DNA of 64,000 nt from Gammaproteobacteria bacterium (GTDB taxonomy: Bacteria > Pseudomonadota > Gammaproteobacteria > Pseudomonadales > Azotimanducaceae): contig JAPOVY010000016.1 in NCBI GenBank assembly GCA_026707905.1, forward strand, positions 1 to 64,000. Reading direction: 5' to 3'. The notes beneath the pieces are model-generated. The model searched no databases. It saw only the letters and a program-made list of their open reading frames with translations, and was not told the origin of the DNA. Positions within the stretch are counted from its first letter, which is position 1; each line of letters opens with the position of its first letter. The translations under genes and the position numbers were made by a program. Positions 27,312 through 36,358 of the stretch are shown here, one piece after another.

Positions 27312-28060
27312 CAACGATATCCTCGACTTGCATAACTTAACCAAGGTTCTGTAGCACCTAGTGAAAAACCTGAGAGGGTCTGTCGTTTAAAACTCTCACG
27401 AACTTCGGTGTACCGGTCAAGTGTCGTAACCCGGTCCCACGCCTCGAGCCAAGGCTTCGGATCGTATCCCACGTGTTGGTACGCGAATTCACCATCTTCT
27501 AACAAACCATAGCACGCGAGAACACGCCCGCATCGATTTTGACCGATGCTACCAGGATTGATAAATCGCTGATCGTTGATTGAACGACTGAACTGAACGT
27601 GAGAGTGGCCAAAGAGAACATCCGATTGCTTGTTTCCGTACCTGAACGCGTCGAAATAGCGATCGGGACTATCGGGTAGGACATGGCGTACCTCGTCGTT
27701 CTCGTCACCGTGAGCGAGTACGTAGGTGTTCCCATCGAGTTCATATTCGCCTGGTGAACTGAACGTCCTTAAGAACTGATAGTCAGCATCTTGCAGTTCG
27801 TCATATATCCATTCCATGAGAGCTTTGTAGCTATCAGGCCATTTGGCGATCGAATTCGGATCCAATGCGGTGTATTCGTGATTGCCACGTATGAATACGC
27901 CATTCAACGAATTAAGTAATTCGATCGTCTCCTTCGGTTCTGGACCTGGCGATACTGCGTCGCCTAAGAACACAACTGAATCGAAGTCGCGTTCTTTCTG
28001 CAATACGGCTTCAAGTGCGGTCGCGTTGCCGTGTATATCGGCAAACACGAGGATTTTCAT
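27311..28060 (-). CDS. Calcineurin-like metallophosphoesterase
   Basis: A 249-residue metallophosphoesterase with all expected metal motifs: D8-x-H10 (FADIHGN), D34 (GDAVSPGP), N60-H61-E (RGNHEY), a H-G-D segment and G-H-S-H near the C-terminus. It belongs to the YfcE/DevR-like group that hydrolyses phosphomonoesters or diesters. No signal peptide, so cytoplasmic. It is convergent with the PQQ-blade genes and divergent from the PEP-synthase-like gene. Natural substrate unknown. Confidence 0.9.
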   Translation of the reverse strand: MKILVFADIHGNATALEAVLQKERDFDSVVFLGDAVSPGPEPKETIELLNSLNGVFIRGNHEYTALDPNSIAKWPDSYKALMEWIYDELQDADYQFLRTFSSPGEYELDGNTYVLAHGDENDEVRHVLPDSPDRYFDAFRYGNKQSDVLFGHSHVQFSRSINDQRFINPGSIGQNRCGRVLACYGLLEDGEFAYQHVGYDPKPWLEAWDRVTTLDRYTEVRESFKRQTLSGFSLGATEPWLSYASRGYR

Positions 28061-28245
28061 GTAAGGTCCGTTTTAAGCGTTAAAAACTTGGTTTCGTTGT
28101 TTGATTCATTGTCGAGATTGCGCCAAATCGATGATCTCAATGAACGCTAGTTTCGATAAATACGTGCGCAATTGTCACTTTTCGGGCTACCTAAAATCGC
28201 TCCTCGCACGAGCGATCTCTTTCACTCACTACTTGAGGTAAATCG

Positions 28246-31104
28246 TTGTCAGTATTCATCGAACCTTTCCGAACGTCAAATGATGATCTAGAACTCCTTG
28301 GCGGGAAAGGTCGGTCACTGACACATCTCGTTAACAACGGATTTCAGGTTCCGACGGGATTCCATGTCACGACGCAAGCATATCGTGATTTTGTATCCGA
28401 AAACGCGTTGCAGTTGCGAATATTGGCATGTGCGAAACCAACACTCGTCAATGGTCAGGCGTCGTTTGAGCAGGCGTCTAGTGAGATTAAGGACTTATTC
28501 GAGAGTGCCACGATCTCATCGGAACTAGTACAGGCGATCGGCTCTGCGTACGTCGGCTTTGAGCAAGACGCGCCAGCCGTTGCGGTACGTTCTTCTGCGA
28601 ACGCAGAGGATCTGCCTAACCTTTCATTTGCCGGCCAACAGGAGACCTATCTGAATATTCGGGGCTCCGGGGAGGTCGTGGCAGCGGTGAAGAAATGCTG
28701 GGCTTCTCTATGGACACCGCAGGCGCTGAACTATCGGTATCAAAACGGCATCGCGCAAGAATCGGTGGCGATGTCAGTAGTCGTGCAGCAGCTAATCCCC
28801 GCGGATGTCGCTGGCATTCTGTTTACTGCGAACCCCGCGACGGGTGAGCGATCCGAAATGGTCATAAACGCGAGCTATGGATTAGGTGAAGCCGTCGTGA
28901 GCGGTCAGATCACGCCTGACACTTTCATCGTCAGTCGTACGGATGGTGCCTTAAAGGAATCGATGATTGGTACAAAGGAGTTCCAAATCGACGCGGCCGA
29001 TGGTCAAGGCACCTCAAACCGTGATGTATCGAGCGATCTTCAGACAAGATCAGTACTCACAGATAAGCAAGTACAAGAGCTTTGGCAGATTGCAGAGAAG
29101 GTCGTCAACGTATATGACGACGTTCCTCAAGACATTGAGTGGGCGATATGTGACGGTAAGATCCATCTGCTTCAGTCCCGTCCGATCACAAATCTTCCGG
29201 TCCAGCCCGTCGACATCGAATGGAAGGTACCGGCGCCGGCGATGTACGTTTCGCGACGACAGATCGTTGAGAACATGCCTGATCCGATCAGTCCGCTATT
29301 TGAGGAACTGTACTTAACCGAAGGATTGGAATCTACTCGGAAAGGTAAGAGTCTGATGATCGGCGGCGGTCCTATGTTCATCGCGGTGAACGGCTACGCA
29401 TACCAACGCTTTGACTTTCCGATGGTTCATGATCAAGCGAGGGAGAAGGGTTTGTTACCGGTTGACGACGCGGAAATCGACGCCGCAGAACTAGCAGCGC
29501 AGGAACGGCAAGCTTCTACACAACAAGAAGGAAAAGCCGGGCAGAAGAAGCAGTCTGAAATTGATCGCATGATGAAGGAAGCACGGGAACGGGATCTCGC
29601 GGTTCGTGAGCGCGATATCGAGTTGTTTAGGGAAGACTTGTCTTCGACAGATTTAGACGCATTTGATACTTGGCGTGCTAACGAATCGTCTGAAGGCTTA
29701 GCCCTTCGGATCACGATGCCCGAAAGTAAGAACCCGACGTATGTTGCCTTTAACAACAGTGAATGGAACGATCGTCAATTGGGCGAGTGGTTTAAAGTAA
29801 CCAGACCTCGTCTACAAGGTATTCGAGAGAAGTGGTCAAAGATCGATCCGAAGGCAGCTTCGGACGAGAAATTACTAGACGGCGTCTGTGAGATGGGCAT
29901 CGAAGAAGGATATTACTGGTCTAGCAATTCCAGCCATTCCTTCGGCGTTGCGAAATCGACCGACGATCAGTTACAGTGCTTCTTACGAGAAACACTTCCA
30001 GATCAGCACTTCATAAGCGGTCAGTTCCTTTCAGGCATTGAATCCAAGACGATGCAAGCGAATGCAGCGTTATTTGAAATCGCCGAGGAAGTACGCCGTA
30101 GCGAGGATCTATCAGTCTTCGTCCAGGTCACGCCTGTTCGATTCTTGCGTGTCAGACTACGGGAACGCAACGATGCCACTAAGGTAAACGAACTGATCGA
30201 TGCCTACCTCGCGACATACGGTCATCAGGGGTACAGTATGGACTTCTTCGAACCAACTCAGGTGGAAGATCCTGCGGCCATGATGACGACCTTAAAAGCG
30301 ATGGTCGCCGACCGAGAGTATCACCCACGTAATCAGGAGTTACGCACAAAGTCGATTCGTGAAGAGAAATTCGCCGAGATTAGTGATCTTCTTGAAGGGC
30401 TGGAATATTGGCAATTCCGGTTTCGTTTGTGGCTGGCTCGTAAGTACCACTATATTCGTGAAGAAGTGGCTTTTATGTTCGGATTCACATGGGGCGTTTT
30501 GCGACCAATGGCGCATGAACTGGGGTCTCGTCTTGCGTCGGTAGGAACCCTTCGAGAGCCGAGTCACGTCTATTTCTTAAATACGACTGAATTGCGCCAA
30601 GCAATCGAGCGAAAAGCGAACGGTGTCGGCGTTCCAGAGCTTGCCGACCTTGCGGCTGAGCGTAGGGAACTTCGCGAAGCGCGAAAACGGCACCACCCAC
30701 CTGGGACGCTTCCTGTGGAAGCAAGTCAAATCGACGGCATTGCCTTCAAGGAAACGCAAATCAAGAATGAAGCTGATTCTGCCATGATGCGTGGTTTTCC
30801 CGTCAGTCCTGGTCGAGTAACAGCACCTGCATCAGTTGTGACCGGCGCAGCAGAATTTGAAAAAATGACCCCTGGGTCAATTTTGGTGAGTCCTTTAACG
30901 ACGCCTGCCTGGACGCAACTATTCGCCCACGCAGTAGGGCTGGTAACGGATGTTGGGAGTATCTTGGCACACGGTTCCATCGTTGCACGGGAATACGGTA
31001 TTCCTGCGGTGCTTGGTGTCGGCGACGGCACGAAACGCATCAAACACGGTCAGATGATCAGCATTGATGGTGACCAAGGAACTGTTGAGATCCACGACGA
31101 ATAG
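28246..31104 (+). CDS. PEP/pyruvate-binding dikinase-like enzyme (PEP synthase or rifampicin phosphotransferase type)
   Basis: A 952-residue multidomain enzyme starting at TTG, with a GAGGT ribosome site. The N-terminal ATP-grasp domain (about 1-320) has RSSANAEDLPNLSFAGQQE and the end segment LLQSRPITNLP typical of PEP synthase. A long charged, Glu/Arg-rich region (about 400-470) precedes a helical middle domain. The C-terminal swivel domain has I-L-A-H-G-S-I-V-A-R-E with H909 as phosphoryl-carrying histidine. There is no full C-terminal PEP-binding barrel as in pyruvate phosphate dikinase, so rifampicin-phosphotransferase-like architecture fits better: it would transfer the beta-phosphate of ATP to an alcohol. 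It could act on the metabolite of this region. Substrate unproven. Confidence 0.85.
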   Translation: MSVFIEPFRTSNDDLELLGGKGRSLTHLVNNGFQVPTGFHVTTQAYRDFVSENALQLRILACAKPTLVNGQASFEQASSEIKDLFESATISSELVQAIGSAYVGFEQDAPAVAVRSSANAEDLPNLSFAGQQETYLNIRGSGEVVAAVKKCWASLWTPQALNYRYQNGIAQESVAMSVVVQQLIPADVAGILFTANPATGERSEMVINASYGLGEAVVSGQITPDTFIVSRTDGALKESMIGTKEFQIDAADGQGTSNRDVSSDLQTRSVLTDKQVQELWQIAEKVVNVYDDVPQDIEWAICDGKIHLLQSRPITNLPVQPVDIEWKVPAPAMYVSRRQIVENMPDPISPLFEELYLTEGLESTRKGKSLMIGGGPMFIAVNGYAYQRFDFPMVHDQAREKGLLPVDDAEIDAAELAAQERQASTQQEGKAGQKKQSEIDRMMKEARERDLAVRERDIELFREDLSSTDLDAFDTWRANESSEGLALRITMPESKNPTYVAFNNSEWNDRQLGEWFKVTRPRLQGIREKWSKIDPKAASDEKLLDGVCEMGIEEGYYWSSNSSHSFGVAKSTDDQLQCFLRETLPDQHFISGQFLSGIESKTMQANAALFEIAEEVRRSEDLSVFVQVTPVRFLRVRLRERNDATKVNELIDAYLATYGHQGYSMDFFEPTQVEDPAAMMTTLKAMVADREYHPRNQELRTKSIREEKFAEISDLLEGLEYWQFRFRLWLARKYHYIREEVAFMFGFTWGVLRPMAHELGSRLASVGTLREPSHVYFLNTTELRQAIERKANGVGVPELADLAAERRELREARKRHHPPGTLPVEASQIDGIAFKETQIKNEADSAMMRGFPVSPGRVTAPASVVTGAAEFEKMTPGSILVSPLTTPAWTQLFAHAVGLVTDVGSILAHGSIVAREYGIPAVLGVGDGTKRIKHGQMISIDGDQGTVEIHDE

Positions 31105-31164
31105 AGATCTAAGCAGGCTAGAGGATAACGCTCTTTAGCACGGCGAATTAATCGGCGCCTGTAG

Positions 31165-33198
31165 TCAGGTCGTTACGCTCTGCAGCTCCACGTATTCTCG
31201 ATATGAGCTAGTTGGGCGTGCTATCAGCTCGTCGTGCGTACCGATTTCCTGGATCCTGCCGTCCTCAATAAATACGATTTGATCGGCTTGTCGAATCGTG
31301 GACAGTCGATGTGCGATGACAATGACCAATCTGTTCTCGGCGGCGCGGCGAAGTGAATTGAGTAGTGTCTGTTCGGTTTGAGGATCCAGTGCTGCAGTCG
31401 GTTCATCGAGGATCAGCACTTGCGACTCTCGAATCAAGCCTCTAGCGATCGACAAGCGCTGCTGCTGCCCAACGGACAACGTGTCCCCACCACGGCCTAA
31501 TCGGGTATCTATGCCATTTGGCAGTTCACTGACGAACTCCATACAACCTGCGGTTTCAAGTGCTTGGACGATCTGAGCGTCAGTAGCCTTTGGATTGGCA
31601 AGAAGCAGATTGTGTCGTATCGTCGCTGACAAAAACGTATGTTCTTGCAGTACGTACGACACCTGACGTCGTATGCTCACTACATCGAATTCGAGAGCGT
31701 CGCGTCCATCGATCAATACTCGACCATCGCTAGGCTGCAATATTGACGGGATTAGGTACGCGAGCGTCGTTTTGCCCGAACCAGTTGGTCCGACGATCGC
31801 CACGACGTCGCCGAATTTAAAAAAAAGATCAATATCGACAAGCGCTTGCGTGCCGTTGGGGTACGTATAGCAGACGCGTTCAAAGGTGATTCCTCTTTCG
31901 ATTGCGGCGCATTCTTCACCACCAAAGTAATCTTCCTCAGATTCGTAGTCCATGAAGAAAAACACGCGCCGAACAGCCGCGATGACGTCTTGGATTTTGA
32001 TCCAATACGCGCCAAGGTACGCCGCTGGCATAGCGATGCTGTAGAAGACACCGATGAGCACGGCATAGTCGCCCGGTGACATGATGCCTTCAATGATGCG
32101 GTCGCTCACCAAAATTAACACGTAGATGCCAGCAAGTCCAGACACAGCGGCGAAGATACACGAGCACGCGATTACGACGGCAATGTAATACCGTTCGCGC
32201 AAAAACGACTGTTCACTGCGAGCTGCAAATCGAGTTGATTGTTCGCCAGTTGCACCAAGACTTTGGACGGCCGCAACGTTTGACACGGATTCCTCGATCG
32301 CATTCGTGGTTGCGGATCCTGCAGCTCGTTTGTTTTGGCTGGTGCGACGCACTCCGCCTGAGAACGGAAACGTGATGATGAATGCTGCGGGAACGGTTGC
32401 CCATGCAATCCAAATAAGCTCGGGAGAAACGTCGCCGTATGAGTACTGAAGCACGTAGAGACTGATTCCAGCGTTCAACATCATCAAAAACGGCACGATC
32501 GTCAGCTGAAAAAACAGGTCTGGCGCCATCGGTACGTCATACATGACACGGTAAATGCTGTCGCCGATTCGCTGATCATCCAAAACGGACATTGGCATGC
32601 GACTCAACCGCTCGAAAAGGCGCGTGCGTAGCCTGTTCGCCAATCGTTGCGTAAGGCGAACGCCGACCATAAATGCCGCCAGACCCCACAGCCCGCTCCC
32701 GCTGGAATAAGAGGCGCTAATCTGGTTTTCAGCCTGCGTGGCAGCATCCTGTCCAGCATGGAGACCTGCGCCGAGTCCATAGGTTCTCATGCCTAAGAAG
32801 ATCATGCCTACGATGGAGATCATCGTGATTGAGAACATGATCTGCAGCGGATCCTGGTCCTGCACGAGGTTTAGGACAGGTTGCATAAACGGCGGAAACT
32901 CGATCTCCGTCGTGTTGAAAGGTCGTTGCTGAATGACGTTGTCGATGACGATCTTACCGAGCCACGGAAGATACAAACCCGGAATGATGAGTCCCATCTC
33001 AAGGACGACTTTTGCGCTGAATAACCTCTTTTCGGCAGTGATTTGGCGTAGCGACCGACCAATGATCTGTAATGCTTCCCACGTGGTCAGATCGGATTGC
33101 GTGTCAATACGATCGTCGAATTGGTTTTTACCAATGACCTCTTGAAAAATGTTAGAACGCGTCTTAGTGGTGGTATCCGGCTGAATCGAGTCCGTCAT
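31165..33198 (-). CDS. ABC exporter half-transporter A3
   Basis: A 677-residue exporter subunit of the A type. The G-Q-D-A-A-T-x2-E-N motif lies at 149-158, after TM2 (about 118-138). DDQRIGDSIYRVMYD is present. The ATPase has Walker A GPTGSGKTT at 470, signature LSVGQ at 574, Walker B glutamate 599 and H630. It is directly downstream of B3 with 15 bases between, so the two are co-transcribed and likely a heterodimer. It has no sign of degeneracy in either ATP-site motif. Confidence 0.92.
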   Translation of the reverse strand: MTDSIQPDTTTKTRSNIFQEVIGKNQFDDRIDTQSDLTTWEALQIIGRSLRQITAEKRLFSAKVVLEMGLIIPGLYLPWLGKIVIDNVIQQRPFNTTEIEFPPFMQPVLNLVQDQDPLQIMFSITMISIVGMIFLGMRTYGLGAGLHAGQDAATQAENQISASYSSGSGLWGLAAFMVGVRLTQRLANRLRTRLFERLSRMPMSVLDDQRIGDSIYRVMYDVPMAPDLFFQLTIVPFLMMLNAGISLYVLQYSYGDVSPELIWIAWATVPAAFIITFPFSGGVRRTSQNKRAAGSATTNAIEESVSNVAAVQSLGATGEQSTRFAARSEQSFLRERYYIAVVIACSCIFAAVSGLAGIYVLILVSDRIIEGIMSPGDYAVLIGVFYSIAMPAAYLGAYWIKIQDVIAAVRRVFFFMDYESEEDYFGGEECAAIERGITFERVCYTYPNGTQALVDIDLFFKFGDVVAIVGPTGSGKTTLAYLIPSILQPSDGRVLIDGRDALEFDVVSIRRQVSYVLQEHTFLSATIRHNLLLANPKATDAQIVQALETAGCMEFVSELPNGIDTRLGRGGDTLSVGQQQRLSIARGLIRESQVLILDEPTAALDPQTEQTLLNSLRRAAENRLVIVIAHRLSTIRQADQIVFIEDGRIQEIGTHDELIARPTSSYREYVELQSVTT

Positions 33199-33213
33199 GT
33201 CGATTTTTGACCA

Positions 33214-35262
33214 CTAATCTCTGGTATCAACCGAATCTCGAGTGAGCTCCGACTGCGCAAACGCCGAGAAACGCCCGCCCGTTCGCTCGCTCAGCTCCTT
33301 ATAGGTGCCCGTTTCGACGATTCGTCCGTTCTCTAGCACAGCTATCTGATCCGCGTTCTGAATAGTGGACAATCGATGCGTGATCAGCAAGATGACCTTG
33401 TCCGTCCCCCATGCAGCGAGGTTTGACAAAACACGTTGTTCGTTTCGGGCGTCTAGCGATGCTGTTGGTTCGTCAAGAATGAGTATGGGCGTATTACGAA
33501 CAACGGCGCGAGCGATCGAAATCCGTTGGCGTTGTCCCGCTGACAACTTGCCCCCACGTTCGCCGAGTTCCGTGTCGTAGCCTTTCTCTAACGCTCGGAT
33601 GAATGAATCTGCATTGGCGATTTCCGCCGCGCGTTTGATGTCGGTGCGGTCTACGCGACCGGCGCCGAATGCTATGTTGTTGGCGACGGTTTCGTTGAAC
33701 AAGACGTTTTTCTGAAGCGCGATCGCGCAGTTTTGACGCACGTCAGCGATTCGCAAGTCGCGTAAATCGATGCCATTAATAGAAACTTCACCTTCATCCG
33801 GGTCAAAGAGGCGGAGGAGCAATGACATCATCGTTGACTTCCCAGACCCGGTCGCGCCTACGATCGCTGTCACCGTGCCAGCTTCTGCCGTTAAAGAAAG
33901 ATTGGTGAGTACCGAGCTGGTCTCAGCTTCGTAAGCGAAGGACACGTTGTTCCACGAAATTGACTTAATCGGTTGCGGATACGCATCGGGGTTTGAAGAT
34001 TCGGTCACTTCGAGTGGGGTGTCTAGTAACTCGAATGCCCGTCGAAGCGCGATGAAGAGGTCCTGCAAGCGCATCCAGATCCCCAACAGGTATCGGGCGC
34101 TACCTGCCAATCCCTCAAGTCGACCTCGCGCGATCTCGAATGCCGCTAGGTTCCAAATCGCGAATCCGATCAAAGCAGCAACAGCGGCGCCGAGAAAGGT
34201 CTGCCGTTCCTCGATGACCCAATACGCAAGAACGTATTCCGTGCCGATCACGAGGATACCGCCGATGAACGCGATCGCTAACGTCAAGAGAACCATGTCG
34301 AGACGCAAGTGATATGCAGCGTCGAGCGCTCGCTTGGAATCCTCCTCGAACTGTTCGTGGATTTGCGGCTCCGAACCATTCACCTTGAGTACTTTGACCG
34401 CAGTAAACGACTCTTGGATGTGGGACGTGAGATTGCTATTCGCGACGCGGTTTGCGAGTGCTCGTCGTTGAATGCGTCGAGTGGACTTTACTAACAGCAG
34501 CACGAACGGCACTGCTGCGATCATGGCAAAACCTGCGATAAGGGGATCGAAAAAAATGACGACAGCGAATGCGGTTAGTAGACCGAATGCCGTGAACATA
34601 GGCGAAATGATGGCGCCTTCGATGACGTTTACGATCATGGCGCTGTCTTGATAGACGCGGAAAATCGCGTCGCCTACGCGGGCTTGGTCGTGGTATCTAA
34701 GGGATAGCGACTCGGCACGCTCCATCATCGCGACACGAAGATTCTGATTAACGCTTTGCCAGATCCAGGTTGCGTAATACCAACTACCATACCCAATAAG
34801 TGTGCCAATAACTCCTCCGACGATGCCCCAAAGGATGAGTCGGTTTCGTACCGTTCGACGTTGTTCATCGCTTAACTGCTCATCCGGAGTCAATTCGATA
34901 GATTCAACGTCGTTTGATTTTCCCCCGTCGCCTTTATTGTTGTCTTGCGATTCGCCTAGCTGTTGCGGGTCTTCGGTGACGTACTCGTTGTCCACGAACA
35001 GTACGGTCGCCTGGAGTGGTTGGAGTTTTTCGCCGATGAGTACCTTATTGGGGAGTAAGTCTGCCCCGACAAAAAGCCCCGCCATGCCCGTCAGCATTCC
35101 AGCACCGGCGAGTGCGAGCAAAACTATTAAGTGTTTTAGTAATGGTCGCATGTATGGCCACGTCCGCAACGCAAGCTTCAACATCGTTAGCAGCGGAAGA
35201 TTGGGCGGATCTGGATCGCTCGTTTCGAGCGAATAACCGTCTAGTAGAGGTAGTTCTTTCAA
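33214..35262 (-). CDS. ABC exporter half-transporter B3
   Basis: A 682-residue exporter subunit of the B type. After TM1 comes a D-L-L-P-N-K-V-L-I-G-E loop and a long acidic, Asp/Glu/Ser-rich insertion (about residues 80-130, rich in N-D-N, G-D and E-S-Q). That insertion is longer than in B2 and is probably periplasmic. The ATPase has Walker A GATGSGKST at 469, signature LSAGQ at 573, catalytic E598 and H629. The typical SLRYHDQARVGDAIFRVYQD motif is present. Pairs with A3 downstream. Confidence 0.92.
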   Translation of the reverse strand: MKELPLLDGYSLETSDPDPPNLPLLTMLKLALRTWPYMRPLLKHLIVLLALAGAGMLTGMAGLFVGADLLPNKVLIGEKLQPLQATVLFVDNEYVTEDPQQLGESQDNNKGDGGKSNDVESIELTPDEQLSDEQRRTVRNRLILWGIVGGVIGTLIGYGSWYYATWIWQSVNQNLRVAMMERAESLSLRYHDQARVGDAIFRVYQDSAMIVNVIEGAIISPMFTAFGLLTAFAVVIFFDPLIAGFAMIAAVPFVLLLVKSTRRIQRRALANRVANSNLTSHIQESFTAVKVLKVNGSEPQIHEQFEEDSKRALDAAYHLRLDMVLLTLAIAFIGGILVIGTEYVLAYWVIEERQTFLGAAVAALIGFAIWNLAAFEIARGRLEGLAGSARYLLGIWMRLQDLFIALRRAFELLDTPLEVTESSNPDAYPQPIKSISWNNVSFAYEAETSSVLTNLSLTAEAGTVTAIVGATGSGKSTMMSLLLRLFDPDEGEVSINGIDLRDLRIADVRQNCAIALQKNVLFNETVANNIAFGAGRVDRTDIKRAAEIANADSFIRALEKGYDTELGERGGKLSAGQRQRISIARAVVRNTPILILDEPTASLDARNEQRVLSNLAAWGTDKVILLITHRLSTIQNADQIAVLENGRIVETGTYKELSERTGGRFSAFAQSELTRDSVDTRD

Positions 35263-35436
35263 GTTTGTTGGTCTTAGATTTCGAAGCCACGATATCCATT
35301 GAGTCGATGAAATGCGAACTTCGAAAAGTAATTACATCAGAAGTAGCTTCGCCCGAGTCGCTAAGTGACGTATCTTTGGCTGGAGCGTGTTTCGTTGACC
35401 ATAATCAATCGGAGCAAATTAATAGAAGGAAGTCGT

Positions 35437-36072
35437 ATGTCGGAAATAATTGTGGCGGAATTGAAGCCAGTAGGTGAATTCGGTTCTAAAGCATGGTGTG
35501 AAGCGTGCGCGGCATACGGCGTGAAGCTCTTGGAAGAAGGTGAACTTCCAAGGGATATCGCATGGGGATTTAGTGAAATTTACACGCACCCGCCAGCTCG
35601 TCTACTTTCTGACGACCGTAAGTTGTCTGGTTACTACATCATGGTCAAGGATGGCGTGATTAGTGGGGGCGATGGCGCTTCGGTGGAGTGCCGTGCGCTG
35701 CCGGGCTTTCATGTCGAACTCCAGTGGGCTGCCATCTGCAATCAATCGGGATCTAAATACGGCCGCGAAGGTCAGCGACAACGATCTCTCGAAGAACAAG
35801 AAATGTACAAGGCGATTGAAGAGTATGTAGGTCGATCGAATCCGCTGGAGTTCAAACCTAGGGAGAGGGCAGTTTGGCCGCCTGAGATCGGAGCTGCGCT
35901 AGGTAAAGGCAGCGAAGAAGGCGGCGGCTTGCATAACATCGCTGCCGCGTTGCAGGCGCCGTCACCGGAGTTCGCTGAATTCCCGACGACAGAGTTAGGA
36001 GTTCCAGTATTTGGGTCGATGAGCGAGGCGCAAAAACAGACATTTTTAAAGATGCTGGCAGTGAAGACTTAA
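35437..36072 (+). CDS. Conserved-looking hypothetical protein
   Basis: I do not recognise this 211-residue protein. The start was set at the ATG preceded by AGAAGGA. It has no signal peptide or membrane segment. Features: an early W-C-E-A-C-A motif, an acidic patch near G-E-L-P-R-D-I-A-W-G-F, and a Q-x-Q-R-x-R-S-L-E-E-Q-E basic/acidic helix followed by a Pro-rich tail. A partial likeness to nitrile hydratase subunits was considered and not supported. It lies alone between the ABC pair and the FecA-like receptor, and a terminator follows. Confidence 0.6.
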   Translation: MSEIIVAELKPVGEFGSKAWCEACAAYGVKLLEEGELPRDIAWGFSEIYTHPPARLLSDDRKLSGYYIMVKDGVISGGDGASVECRALPGFHVELQWAAICNQSGSKYGREGQRQRSLEEQEMYKAIEEYVGRSNPLEFKPRERAVWPPEIGAALGKGSEEGGGLHNIAAALQAPSPEFAEFPTTELGVPVFGSMSEAQKQTFLKMLAVKT

Positions 36073-36073
36073 G

Positions 36074-36092
36074 CCAGCTACACGCTGGTTTT
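36074..36092 (+). terminator. Probable Rho-independent terminator
   Basis: A five-base CCAGC/GCTGG stem around a TACAC loop, extendable by a G.U pair, is followed by TTTT directly after the preceding stop codon. Stem is short and the T-tract modest, so activity is likely but weak. Confidence 0.45.
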
Positions 36093-36307
36093 GATGCGAC
36101 GCTGAACGCGCAACGTTCAATATCGAGGTACGACGCACCTCACTGATTAAGCGCGTTTGTGTCGTAGAAAGAACCTTCTAAATATGCACCGATGTATTTC
36201 ATCATTGCGACATTCGTTCGGATCGAATGTAGCACGTCCGTCTATCCAAATCGAATAGTGGTTCAGTGAACGTATTAGTGCACTACATCGCTCATCCAAA
36301 TCGTTCT

Positions 36308-36328
36308 AAATGATAATACGTATCATTT
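36308..36328. promoter_or_regulatory. Fur-box-like palindrome upstream of FecA-like receptor
   Basis: AAATGATA and TATCATTT are perfect inverted arms around ATACG, and the left half TGATAAT matches the Fur consensus half-site; the right half is only partial. It lies about 30 bases before the receptor start. Iron-repressed control by Fur is the natural reading. Confidence 0.55.
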
Positions 36329-36351
36329 ACATTTAAATTATCGTGTAAATG
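36324..36351. promoter_or_regulatory. Second overlapping inverted repeat, receptor promoter
   Basis: CATTTACA and TGTAAATG are perfect eight-base arms separated by a 12-base AT-rich loop, overlapping the end of the Fur-like box. The loop contains AT-rich sequence suitable for a -10 region. It could be a second operator; the factor is unknown. Confidence 0.35.
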
Positions 36352-36358
36352 AGTTCAT

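Noticed and set aside
28246..31104. Housekeeping PEP synthase
   Set aside because: The domain order lacks a recognisable PEP-binding barrel after the histidine domain, so the phosphotransferase reading is preferred.
6426..35262. Degenerate ATP site in the exporter heterodimers
   Set aside because: All six ATPase domains keep the Walker B glutamate and the switch histidine; only the third signature residue differs.
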